Assembly: GCF_024714475.1 (NCBI RefSeq)
Contig: NZ_JAMZMI010000004.1
Span: 1 to 64,000, forward strand
DNA length: 64,000 bases
Source of the DNA: Marinoscillum sp. MHG1-6
GTDB taxonomy: Bacteria; Bacteroidota; Bacteroidia; Cytophagales; Cyclobacteriaceae
Direction: 5' to 3'
Part shown: piece by piece, positions 25,175-33,184 of the stretch
Position numbering within the stretch: position 1 is the first letter of the stretch
Layout of the letters: each line of letters begins with the position of its first letter
Made by a program: the position numbers and the translations under genes
Notes under the pieces: generated by a model
Seen by the model: the letters and a program-made list of their open reading frames with translations, nothing else
The model's database searches: none
Told to the model about the DNA's origin: nothing

Positions 25175-26800
25175 ATGAAAGAATCTGACATACCCTTTAA
25201 AACTAGGTTCGGTCACCGGTTGATTGCCTGGTTTTTTATCTGCCTCACCATTTTCTACATTAATTCCTGCACCTACTTCAGAGTTAAAGAAGCTGCACCT
25301 TTAGAGCTGGATCAGGCATTAAAGAGTAAAATACAGGAACAAATCTTTGTGCTACATCAAGGGGATCAGAATTACCTGCTTGAAAACGTTGATTTATCGC
25401 CTTATGACTTGTCTGGCACGATTAAAGAAGTTGACAGAAACATTTTTTATTCTGAAGGTAGAAAAAAAAGATATAGCGAAGTCGAGAAAGAAATTATTGA
25501 CGAGGTTCACATATATTTAAATGATCAACTTGTAATCTCTCCTGGTGAAATGAGTATTCCCCTGGCCGAAATGCGGGAAATCAGGATTATTAATCAGGAT
25601 TTGGGTAAAACTTTTGCGGCAGCAGTTGGCAGTATACTTATTGCTTATGTGTTTATCGTCGTTATTTATCTTCTAACAAAGAGTTCTTGCCCCTACGTCT
25701 ATTCCAATGACGGGGAGTCCTATGTTTTTGAAGGGGAGTTATTTGGAGGTGCTATCCTACCCAATCTCGAGAGAGATGATTATGTGCCTCTTTCCTCAAT
25801 TGTGAGAGTTGATAATGAGTACAGGCTTCTTATAAGCAATGAGCTAAAAGAAAAACAATACCTGGATTTGGCTAATCTCCTAGTGGTAGATCATCCGGCT
25901 GGCACAAAGGTGCTTCTAGACAGGAAAGGATTTCCAAGATTGATAAGCGCGCCGATTTCACCATTATCAGTAAAAACGCTAGGTGATAGCGATGTTTATG
26001 AAGAATTAGCTCAAAACGATCAAAAGCCCTACTACTTTGATGACGAGGGGCTCTATGACAATGCATTGTTTCTTGAATTTGAACGTGGTAAGGATGCTTC
26101 CTCAGCCAATCTTCTGATTAATGCAAAAAACACCCTTTGGTTTGACTACTTAAGTGGGGAGGTTTTTGAAAAATTGGGCACATCCTTCGATAGATGGATG
26201 GAAATGCAAGAAAGCTTAAGCACCGAAGAGCGAATTCAGAACCTGGAAGATCGAAATGTCCCGCTTTCTGTTTCAGTGCTCAAGAATGGAAACTGGCATC
26301 TTGTGGACAAAATCCCAACAGTTGGTCCACTGGCTTACAGGGAACTGACGGTTCCAATTGATCTTACTGATATGCAAGAGGAAGTTGTTCAGATAAAAAT
26401 CGAAACAGGCTATCGTTTTTGGGAAATAGATCATGTTGCGCTGAGCTATGCTGAAAATGAACCTTTACAAGTAAAACGTGTTTTACCAAGTCTCGCTCAG
26501 GATTTGGATAATCATGAATTTTCTGAGGAGCTTTCGAAAACTGATGGGATTTACCTCGCTCAATTAAATACTGGTGATGTGGTAAACATTACATATAAAG
26601 CCCCAGCACCTACTGAGGGATTGACTCAGTCGGTTTTTCTACATACTCGTGGTTACTATGAACTGGTGCGAAATTTTGAGAACTCTATTCAACTTACAGA
26701 AGTGTCCAGATTTAAAAAACCCTCTTATCTAGCAGAATATTCCCTGATCAGATACCGTGATTTTATTGAGGCCGCAGAGGAATTTATCGCTCACAATTAA
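25175..26800 (+). CDS. Uncharacterised lipoprotein with central membrane segment and CPYVY domain
   Basis: A protein of 541 residues from the ATG at 25175. The signal ends in a lipobox-like INSC. Residues about 50-140 form a beta-rich domain, a hydrophobic segment (FAAAVGSILIAYVFIVVIYLL, split here for reading) follows near 145-170, then a domain starting SSCPYVYSNDGESYVFEGEL, GGAILPNLERDDYVPL. I recall this CPxVY...ERDDY pattern in uncharacterised lipoproteins of several phyla; no function is known to me. The C-terminal half is beta-rich. A radical SAM gene follows after 9 bp, so the two are cotranscribed. Confidence 0.75.
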   Translation: MKESDIPFKTRFGHRLIAWFFICLTIFYINSCTYFRVKEAAPLELDQALKSKIQEQIFVLHQGDQNYLLENVDLSPYDLSGTIKEVDRNIFYSEGRKKRYSEVEKEIIDEVHIYLNDQLVISPGEMSIPLAEMREIRIINQDLGKTFAAAVGSILIAYVFIVVIYLLTKSSCPYVYSNDGESYVFEGELFGGAILPNLERDDYVPLSSIVRVDNEYRLLISNELKEKQYLDLANLLVVDHPAGTKVLLDRKGFPRLISAPISPLSVKTLGDSDVYEELAQNDQKPYYFDDEGLYDNALFLEFERGKDASSANLLINAKNTLWFDYLSGEVFEKLGTSFDRWMEMQESLSTEERIQNLEDRNVPLSVSVLKNGNWHLVDKIPTVGPLAYRELTVPIDLTDMQEEVVQIKIETGYRFWEIDHVALSYAENEPLQVKRVLPSLAQDLDNHEFSEELSKTDGIYLAQLNTGDVVNITYKAPAPTEGLTQSVFLHTRGYYELVRNFENSIQLTEVSRFKKPSYLAEYSLIRYRDFIEAAEEFIAHN

Positions 26801-26809
26801 GCCGATTTC

Positions 26810-27949
26810 ATGTCTCCTATTGTGCTAAATAGAATCGAAATGATTGGCCTTCGATTGAAGGTAATGAGACAGTTATATCAGGTTTTTTATGAGAAGACCC
26901 GAGACCCTCTCAAAGCCTTGTTAATGTTGAACAAAGTAAAAAATAAGTATCAAAGAATTTTTGGAGAGCGCTTTTTGAGTAAAGCAGCAAGGGTTGGTAA
27001 TCGATATTTCTGGCGTTTAGCCGCCCCGGGATTTCCCTCACTTGCAAATTATCGAATGCACCAAAATGAAATTAATAGGTTCGTTCCTACCGCTCATTCA
27101 AATGGTATGAGGTCCGTCCTGTTTGCTATCACTAAAAAATGTCCCCTCAGCTGCGAACATTGTTTTGAGTGGAACAACCTTTCAAAGTCAGAAACTCTTT
27201 CTGTTGATGAGATAATAGCTATCATTCATAAGTACCAGGATTACGGGACTACTCAGATGATGTTAAGTGGCGGCGAGCCTATGGTTAGAATCAATGATGT
27301 CTACAAGATTCTGGACAAGGCAAAGGAAGGAACGGACTTTTGGATCATAACGTCGGGCATTGGTCTTCACGATGAACAAGCTACACGACTGAAAGCAAAA
27401 GGTCTGACGGGAGTTATGATCAGTCTGGATCACTATGAAGAAGCCGGGCACGATAAATTTAGGGGATTTGGAGGATCCTTTCAGGCCGCTATTCAGGCAG
27501 TTAAAAGTGCAAATAAGGCAGGTCTGGTTGTTACACTTGCACTTTGCTCAACAAGAGAATTTACGACTTCAGCGAATTTGATATCCTACATGGATTTGGC
27601 CAAAGATCTTGGCGTCGCCTTTGTTCAACTCATTGAACCACGGGCCACTGGCAGATATGAATCAATGGATGTAGCTCTAGGCAAAGAACATATTTCGTTA
27701 TTGGAAGACTTTTATTATCGATACAATACAGAGAAGGCTTTTCGACAATACCCAATTATCAATTACCTTGGATATCATCAGAGAAGAGTCGGCTGTTTTG
27801 GTGCTGGTGATCGGTTCTTTTATATTGACACAGATGGTGATGCTCACATATGTCCTTACTGTGTGAAAAAGGTGTCCAACACGATAAATGAAACAGCAAT
27901 ACAAACCGTAGAATCGCTTTCACAACATAGCTGCCATGAATATGTTTAG
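26810..27949 (+). CDS. Radical SAM protein with partial SPASM-like tail
   Basis: A 379-residue radical SAM enzyme. The cluster-binding motif is CPLSCEHC near residue 115, followed by the SAM-binding MLSGGEP. The first 95 residues are helical and basic without known motif. The C-terminal part has cysteines spaced as in an incomplete SPASM domain (GCFGAGDRFFYIDTDGDAHIC, then PYC, then SCHEYV at the very end). Such enzymes often modify peptides or proteins, but also small molecules. It overlaps no gene and lies 9 bp after the lipoprotein gene. No small precursor-peptide gene was seen in the operon. Confidence 0.85.
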   Translation: MSPIVLNRIEMIGLRLKVMRQLYQVFYEKTRDPLKALLMLNKVKNKYQRIFGERFLSKAARVGNRYFWRLAAPGFPSLANYRMHQNEINRFVPTAHSNGMRSVLFAITKKCPLSCEHCFEWNNLSKSETLSVDEIIAIIHKYQDYGTTQMMLSGGEPMVRINDVYKILDKAKEGTDFWIITSGIGLHDEQATRLKAKGLTGVMISLDHYEEAGHDKFRGFGGSFQAAIQAVKSANKAGLVVTLALCSTREFTTSANLISYMDLAKDLGVAFVQLIEPRATGRYESMDVALGKEHISLLEDFYYRYNTEKAFRQYPIINYLGYHQRRVGCFGAGDRFFYIDTDGDAHICPYCVKKVSNTINETAIQTVESLSQHSCHEYV

Positions 27950-28070
27950 AATGCTAAATGCCAGGTGTTAATCTACTCATTACTTTTCAACTAAAATCCT
28001 GTGGCTCTTAAGGTTAATAAGAATCATGGTTATAATATCATCAGATGAAGTTTCAACTGGTATTCTCCAT

Positions 28071-28577
28071 TTATACGACATCAGTTTTGGCAATCACTTC
28101 TGTCGCTGTGACCAGCGTCTGATACACTACACAATACCGTTCAGTCAGTTTCAACAGTGTTTCTTGTCTTTCTGAGTTTTCATCGGTATTCAGTTTGAAG
28201 GTGAGCCGGATTGTTTTAAAACCAACAGAGACTCCTTTTTCCACTCCAAGCGTCCCTCGAAAGTCTAAATCGCCTTCTGCCTGTACTGTTCCATCTTGAA
28301 GATCAAACTCAATGGCCGTGGCTACGGCCTTTAGGGTTACACCTGCGCAGGCGACCAAGGCCTCAAGTAGCAAGTCTCCGGAACAAACCAGCATGCCCGT
28401 GCCACCTGTTGCCGGGTGAAGACCCGCCTCTACCATTTTTTGCCCGGTATCTAATTTACAGGAGATTCCTTCACCGATTTTTCCACTTGCTTTAAGAGTG
28501 ATTAAAGCAGATGGAGCATGGTTTCGATACTTTTCCTTTAATGGTGCCTGGATGTGTTTAAGCTCTTCCGCGTTCAT
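28071..28577 (-). CDS. OsmC family peroxiredoxin-like protein
   Basis: A 168-residue OsmC/Ohr-type protein. The two redox cysteines are visible: one in LVACAGVTLKA and one in ERYCVVYQTL. These proteins reduce organic hydroperoxides in the cytosol using thiols. The LHPATGGTG stretch before the first cysteine is a Gly-rich substitution for the usual loop. It is a monocistronic gene; no regulator of the OhrR type lies nearby. Confidence 0.85.
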   Translation of the reverse strand: MNAEELKHIQAPLKEKYRNHAPSALITLKASGKIGEGISCKLDTGQKMVEAGLHPATGGTGMLVCSGDLLLEALVACAGVTLKAVATAIEFDLQDGTVQAEGDLDFRGTLGVEKGVSVGFKTIRLTFKLNTDENSERQETLLKLTERYCVVYQTLVTATEVIAKTDVV

Positions 28578-28704
28578 ATTCCTGATAAGTTATTAATAGT
28601 GTAAATGCAGCATTTGTGATGAGGTTAGAAAATGAGCCTCTACTAAATTTAGTCAATCAATTCACCTATTGAGCTATTTGATCAGGGCTGTGCCGTCAAA
28701 TTGG

Positions 28705-29496
28705 CTAAAAAAACTTGGTCAATAGTGTATCCAATACCTCAATCACAATCAATATGATGATGATCCATTCTAGACGGCTACTTTCACGATGGTGATTATA
28801 AGCCGTGTATACAGCAAGGTTATCTTCAATAATTTTTAAGGTGTTCTCAATTTCGCGGTTTCGTTGGACGAGCTCAAAATGTCTGGCTAAGATATGATGA
28901 AGTCGATCGAGGTATTCGTCCTGCCAGGCTGCTTCAGGGCTATCCAGGATATAAAGATTCTCAGCGATATTATTTTTAGTATTGAGTGTCCTTCCAATAA
29001 ACTTTAAAGCCTGGCGGTGACCCAGTTTAACCTTGCCATGAACTTGCATATACTGCGTATAACTCTTGATTTCACCAAGTATATACTGACTTAGGGCATT
29101 GTAATGATCAAGTGCCACGGATTGCGCCAGGTTCATCATGATAAGCTTGTTTACGGAATGATCAAATCGGCCCAACGTCAGCGCATCAAAGCTCAGGTCA
29201 ATTTGAACTCCATCTTTACTAAGCCTTGTCTGAAAATCATCCTTTATTGGGTTGGCTCTTACATTGATTGCGAATCCTGATATTCGATCAAGGTATTCTT
29301 CCATTTGAGCATCCGTCATTCCTGAAAACACGATTACGCCATAACTCAAAAGGAAAATATGACTTCCTGAATTAAACTCATAATAGAGTTCTCGTGACCC
29401 TTTACTGATAAGGTTTTCAGGAAATCTCTCTTTGTATCCATTGAGATCAAGACGATCAGAAATACAATATGCCGTGTACATGATTCTGTCCTTCAT
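28705..29496 (-). CDS. RMD1/DUF155 family tail-anchored protein
   Basis: A 263-residue protein matching the RMD1 (DUF155) family: a beta-rich N-terminal part (ELYYEFNSGSHIFLLSYGVIVF), a helical middle with QSVALDHYN, a C-terminal helix pair, and a single C-terminal transmembrane helix (LEWIIIILIVIEVLDTLL) with almost no residues after it. In yeast and mitochondria relatives are needed for organelle translation or meiotic division; the bacterial role is unknown. The C-terminal anchor suggests attachment to the inner membrane with a cytosolic body. Confidence 0.82.
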   Translation of the reverse strand: MKDRIMYTAYCISDRLDLNGYKERFPENLISKGSRELYYEFNSGSHIFLLSYGVIVFSGMTDAQMEEYLDRISGFAINVRANPIKDDFQTRLSKDGVQIDLSFDALTLGRFDHSVNKLIMMNLAQSVALDHYNALSQYILGEIKSYTQYMQVHGKVKLGHRQALKFIGRTLNTKNNIAENLYILDSPEAAWQDEYLDRLHHILARHFELVQRNREIENTLKIIEDNLAVYTAYNHHRESSRLEWIIIILIVIEVLDTLLTKFF

Positions 29497-29593
29497 GTCT
29501 TTGGTTCAAGTGATTTAGATATAAACGTAAATCGTTTGAAAACAGGCATGCCCGTTTAAAACCATAAAAAACTAATGAAGGTTGCGCGAAAGG

Positions 29594-29848
29594 TTATATG
29601 GAAACTTTGGACTGGGAATAAAGATCATATGCAGCCACGATTGACTCCCTCCCACTTGATTCTCCGTATTTCTCATAATCTCCTATCTGATCACGGCGCT
29701 CCGCATAGGCAGGTTTATACTCTGTATCAAACTCATCCCATAAAATCAGTAAATAGGCATAGCCCATTTTACTATCACGCCCATCTTCTAACCAGGAGTC
29801 AAATTGCTCTTCATTGAGCGATTTAGGAAAGTCATTACCGTCAAACAT
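29594..29848 (-). CDS. Small acidic orphan protein
   Basis: An 84-residue cytosolic protein, acidic and rich in Asp/Glu/Tyr (for example EDGRDSKMGYAYLLILWDEF). I do not recognise it with certainty; the natural composition and the end VAAYDLYSQSKVSI look like a conserved Bacteroidota small protein. It lies alone between the RMD1 gene and the oxidoreductase gene, which is divergent to it. Start ATG at 29848. Confidence 0.5.
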   Translation of the reverse strand: MFDGNDFPKSLNEEQFDSWLEDGRDSKMGYAYLLILWDEFDTEYKPAYAERRDQIGDYEKYGESSGRESIVAAYDLYSQSKVSI

Positions 29849-29962
29849 AATGGTAAAGGTATGGGTTCTTTCTGGTCAGGGGATAGGTTGTGTTTGGAAA
29901 GTCAACTTTCACTGATCTTATAACATTTTCGATATCAGGTGAACTCTATATCTTTAACGAAT

Positions 29963-32218
29963 ATGAGCGATCACCACCATCATCACCATTCCCACATTCG
30001 CGTTGAAAATCCACCCAAAGTTTCTGTTGGCCCAAAATCGGTCACCAACGCCTGTAAGATGATTCTTAAGGCTATGCCTCCGTGGAAAGCCTTTAAGTTG
30101 CTCCAAAAACTCAACCAAAAGAAGGGTATCGACTGCCCGGGATGTGCATGGCCCGATCCTGAAAAGCGATCAAAATTAGGAGAATTTTGCGAAAATGGTG
30201 TCAAGGCCATAGCCGAAGAAGCTCAGCATAAGCTGGCAGATGCAGCCTTTTTCAAGCACTATACCATCGATTCCCTTCGTAAGAAAAGTGATTACTGGTT
30301 AGGACAGCAAGGTCGATTAGCGCAGCCCATGATTAAACGGCCTGACAACGCCAGATATCAACCCATTGAATGGGATGATGCATTTCAATTGATCGGCCAG
30401 CATTTGAAAGGCCTTGATCATCCGGATCGGGCTGTTTTTTACACTTCAGGAAGAACCAGTAATGAAGCTGCATTTCTTTATCAACTCTTTGTGAGGAAGC
30501 TTGGGACGAACAACCTCCCCGATTGCTCCAATATGTGCCATGAGTCAAGTGGGGTCGCCTTAACTGAGACCGTGGGCATCGGTAAAGGTTCGGTTACATT
30601 GGAAGACTTTGAGCATGCTGAAGTCATACTCATCTTTGGACAAAACCCGGGGACCAACCATCCCAGAATGCTCAATTCCCTCGAAAAGGCAAAAAAGAAA
30701 GGTGCTAAGATCATCGTAATCAATCCTTTGAAGGAAGTAGCATTATTGAAATTTAAGAACCCTCAAAAGATCATTGGATGGACTGGTTCGGGAACAGATA
30801 TCGCAGATCTCTATCTACAAATTAAGATCAATCAGGATGTTGCCTTGCTTAAAGCCTGGATGAAGTTGCTTTTGGAAGATGAAGATGGTCTGGATCAGGT
30901 GTTCATTCAAGAGAAAACCAGGGACATTGAGGCGTTAAAAGCTGACCTCTCCTCCTATTCTATCGACGAGCTCATTGCCCAAACAGGGTTGGCGAAAGAA
31001 GACGTGATTGAAAGTGCCGAGTGGCTGAAAAGTAAAAGCAAGATCATCGCCTGCTGGGCCATGGGACTCACTCAGCATGTCAATGCGGTGGATAATATCC
31101 GAGAGATTGTAAATCTGCTATTGATGAAAGGAAGCATCGGAAAGCCGGGGGCCGGAACATGTCCGGTGAGAGGTCATAGCAATGTGCAGGGCGATCGTAC
31201 CATGGGGATTTGGGAAAGGCCTACCAAAGCGTGGACGGACAAGCTCAAGGAAACCTTCAATTTCACACCTCCTGAAACACCAGGTTATAATGTGGTTGAG
31301 TCCATAGAAGCGATGAATAAGGGTAAAGTAAGCTTCTTCATGGCGCTAGGCGGCAACTTGCTGCCCGCTGCACCAGACACACTCTTGACAGAACAAGCCC
31401 TTAAGAAATGTGAGCTGACAGTACATCTCAGCACCAAGCTTAACAGAACACATCTTGCAACCGGTAGTACGTCATTAATTCTTCCTTGTCTTGGTAGAAC
31501 GGATAAACATATACAAAGCGGAAAAGAGCAGATGGTCACAGTGGAAAATTCCATGGGAATGGTCCATAGTTCGATAGGTGTACTAACTCCTCCATCCCAG
31601 GCACTCAAAAGTGAACCGGAAATTGTAGCTTCTATAGCCTCAGCAACACTTGGTGACAAGGACATTAACTGGTCATCTTTGGTTGAGGACTATGACAATA
31701 TCCGGGATCTAATTGCAAAGGCCATCGTTGGTTTCGAGGATTATAATGCACGTCTAAGGAAGGATAATGGATTTGAACTGCCTAACGGAGCACGGATCGG
31801 AGAATTCAATACTTCGAGTAAAAAGGCACATTTTACGATTAATAAGCTTGCGGAATCGATCCCAGAAGGACATGTTTATACCATGATGACGATCAGAAGC
31901 CATGACCAGTTCAATACCACCATCTATGGTAATGATGACCGTTATAGAGGTGTATTCGGTGGACGAAATGTGGTGTTTATGAATGAAGGAGATATGAAAA
32001 AGGAAGGATTGTCCAAAGCAGACACAGTGGAACTATTCAATAACTATGGAATCGAACGACGTATTGTCGGTTTTGAGGTAATCCCTTATGATATTCCTTC
32101 AGGATGTCTGGCCACTTATTTTCCGGAAGCTAATCCGTTGGTGCCCCTACATTTGTTCGCAAGAAAGAGCCATACTCCTGCTTCGAAATCTGTTGGGGTG
32201 AATGTGAAGAAGGTTTGA
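29963..32218 (+). CDS. FdhF/YdeP family molybdopterin oxidoreductase
   Basis: A protein of 751 residues from the ATG at 29963; a GTG at 29939 is the alternative. It is a molybdenum/tungsten bis-MGD enzyme of the YdeP (TIGR01701) type: CPGCAWPDP near residue 60, TSGRTSNEAAFLYQLF, GQNPGTNHPRML, GAGTCPVRGHSNVQGDRTMG, and a C-terminal MGD-binding domain (MMTIRSHDQFNTTIYG, EADSVEL-type loop). The YdeP group lacks the usual FeS-binding Cys set of formate dehydrogenase, and its electron acceptor is unknown. The N-terminus starts MSDHHHHHHSH, a natural polyhistidine run. The convergent LysR gene ends 10 bp after its stop. Confidence 0.88.
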   Translation: MSDHHHHHHSHIRVENPPKVSVGPKSVTNACKMILKAMPPWKAFKLLQKLNQKKGIDCPGCAWPDPEKRSKLGEFCENGVKAIAEEAQHKLADAAFFKHYTIDSLRKKSDYWLGQQGRLAQPMIKRPDNARYQPIEWDDAFQLIGQHLKGLDHPDRAVFYTSGRTSNEAAFLYQLFVRKLGTNNLPDCSNMCHESSGVALTETVGIGKGSVTLEDFEHAEVILIFGQNPGTNHPRMLNSLEKAKKKGAKIIVINPLKEVALLKFKNPQKIIGWTGSGTDIADLYLQIKINQDVALLKAWMKLLLEDEDGLDQVFIQEKTRDIEALKADLSSYSIDELIAQTGLAKEDVIESAEWLKSKSKIIACWAMGLTQHVNAVDNIREIVNLLLMKGSIGKPGAGTCPVRGHSNVQGDRTMGIWERPTKAWTDKLKETFNFTPPETPGYNVVESIEAMNKGKVSFFMALGGNLLPAAPDTLLTEQALKKCELTVHLSTKLNRTHLATGSTSLILPCLGRTDKHIQSGKEQMVTVENSMGMVHSSIGVLTPPSQALKSEPEIVASIASATLGDKDINWSSLVEDYDNIRDLIAKAIVGFEDYNARLRKDNGFELPNGARIGEFNTSSKKAHFTINKLAESIPEGHVYTMMTIRSHDQFNTTIYGNDDRYRGVFGGRNVVFMNEGDMKKEGLSKADTVELFNNYGIERRIVGFEVIPYDIPSGCLATYFPEANPLVPLHLFARKSHTPASKSVGVNVKKV

Positions 32219-32228
32219 CTTTTGTCAA

Positions 32229-33107
32229 TCACAATAATTCCAAAATATGCTTTAATGCTACTTTCTGATTGTCTTTATGCCATATAGCTGAAAGCAATGT
32301 GCGTTGTGGTATACTACTCAGTTCAATGAACTTTACGCCCAGATCATACCCCTTCTGTAATACTGTTGGTACAATGGCTATCCCCAAATGGCTTTCCACC
32401 ATCTTGAAAATCGTGTAAGCCTGGACTGATTTATGAGACACCCGGGGTTGAAAACCAGCATCCAGACAGATGCTTAGAATCTGCTCGTAATAATGGGGAC
32501 TATAATCACTGGAAAAGAAGATAAATCGCTCATGCTCCAGCTGTTTCATAGTTTCAAAGCTTTGGTCATCGAGTGAATGATCCAATGGAAGTACAACAGA
32601 GAAGGTATCCTCATACACCACTTTGTGCGCAATCGCGGGAGGTAGCTGCTGCATCCGAACGAACCCTAAATCCAATTGTTGGTGAAGAATTCTTTCAATT
32701 TGTTCATGGTTATTCATTTCCTGCAGGCTGGTATGAATACCTGAATAACGTTGGTTAATGGAAACGAGCAAATCCACGAGGTTACTTTGAACAGCAGAGC
32801 CCAAATAACCCACTTTCACCTCTCCTACATCACCTTTGTTGATCAACTTCACATTGGTATCTATCTCTTCCAGCTTCCCAAACAGAATTTGGGCCTGATC
32901 AAAAAGGTATTTTCCTGCATCCGTCAATGTCACGGATTTCTTATCACGAAAAAACAATTGTGCGTCCAAAAGTTCTTCTAGTTGGATGATTTGCCGTGTT
33001 AATCCGGGTTGAGAAATAAAGAGTTTTTCGGCTGCCTTTCGATAATTCAGTTCCTCGGCTATCGCCATGAAATACCTAAGATGTCTCAATTCATATTGAT
33101 GCTTCAT
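32229..33107 (-). CDS. LysR family regulator, probable hut operon activator
   Basis: A 292-residue LysR-type transcription factor. N-terminal winged helix-turn-helix (about 5-65; LRYFMAIAEELNYRKAAEKL) and a LysR substrate-binding domain (about 90-290). It is divergent from hutH across 77 bp, an arrangement that strongly suggests it controls the hut operon, with urocanate or histidine as likely inducer; this is inference. The intergenic region holds TATCA-N5-TGATA at 33111-33125 only 4 bp from its own start, so it probably represses its own transcription. Confidence 0.88.
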   Translation of the reverse strand: MKHQYELRHLRYFMAIAEELNYRKAAEKLFISQPGLTRQIIQLEELLDAQLFFRDKKSVTLTDAGKYLFDQAQILFGKLEEIDTNVKLINKGDVGEVKVGYLGSAVQSNLVDLLVSINQRYSGIHTSLQEMNNHEQIERILHQQLDLGFVRMQQLPPAIAHKVVYEDTFSVVLPLDHSLDDQSFETMKQLEHERFIFFSSDYSPHYYEQILSICLDAGFQPRVSHKSVQAYTIFKMVESHLGIAIVPTVLQKGYDLGVKFIELSSIPQRTLLSAIWHKDNQKVALKHILELL

Positions 33108-33110
33108 GGT

Positions 33111-33125
33111 TATCAGATATTGATA
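33111..33125. promoter_or_regulatory. Candidate LysR binding site TATCA-N5-TGATA
   Basis: Perfect 5-bp inverted repeat around GATAT, with a T-N11-A contained in it. It is centred about 55 bp upstream of the expected hutH transcription start and 4 bp from the lysR start codon, fitting activation of hut and autorepression. Confidence 0.6.
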
Positions 33126-33158
33126 AATATAGTATTACTGATTATTAAAGGTAGCTCA

Positions 33159-33166
33159 TAACTTTG
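33159..33166 (+). promoter_or_regulatory. Candidate hut promoter -7 element TAACTTTG
   Basis: Exact match to the Bacteroidota -7 consensus TAnnTTTG, 19 bp before the hutH ATG. No clear TTG is present at -33, as expected for an activator-dependent promoter. Transcript leader would be about a dozen bases. Confidence 0.6.
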
Positions 33167-33181
33167 AGGTAATGATTACCT
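33167..33181. promoter_or_regulatory. 15-bp palindrome AGGTAAT-G-ATTACCT at the hut start
   Basis: Perfect 7-bp inverted repeat with one-base centre, between the -7 element and the hutH ATG at 33185. It could be a second operator, or a secondary structure over the ribosome binding region (AGG). No regulator can be assigned. Confidence 0.55.
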
Positions 33182-33184
33182 GAT

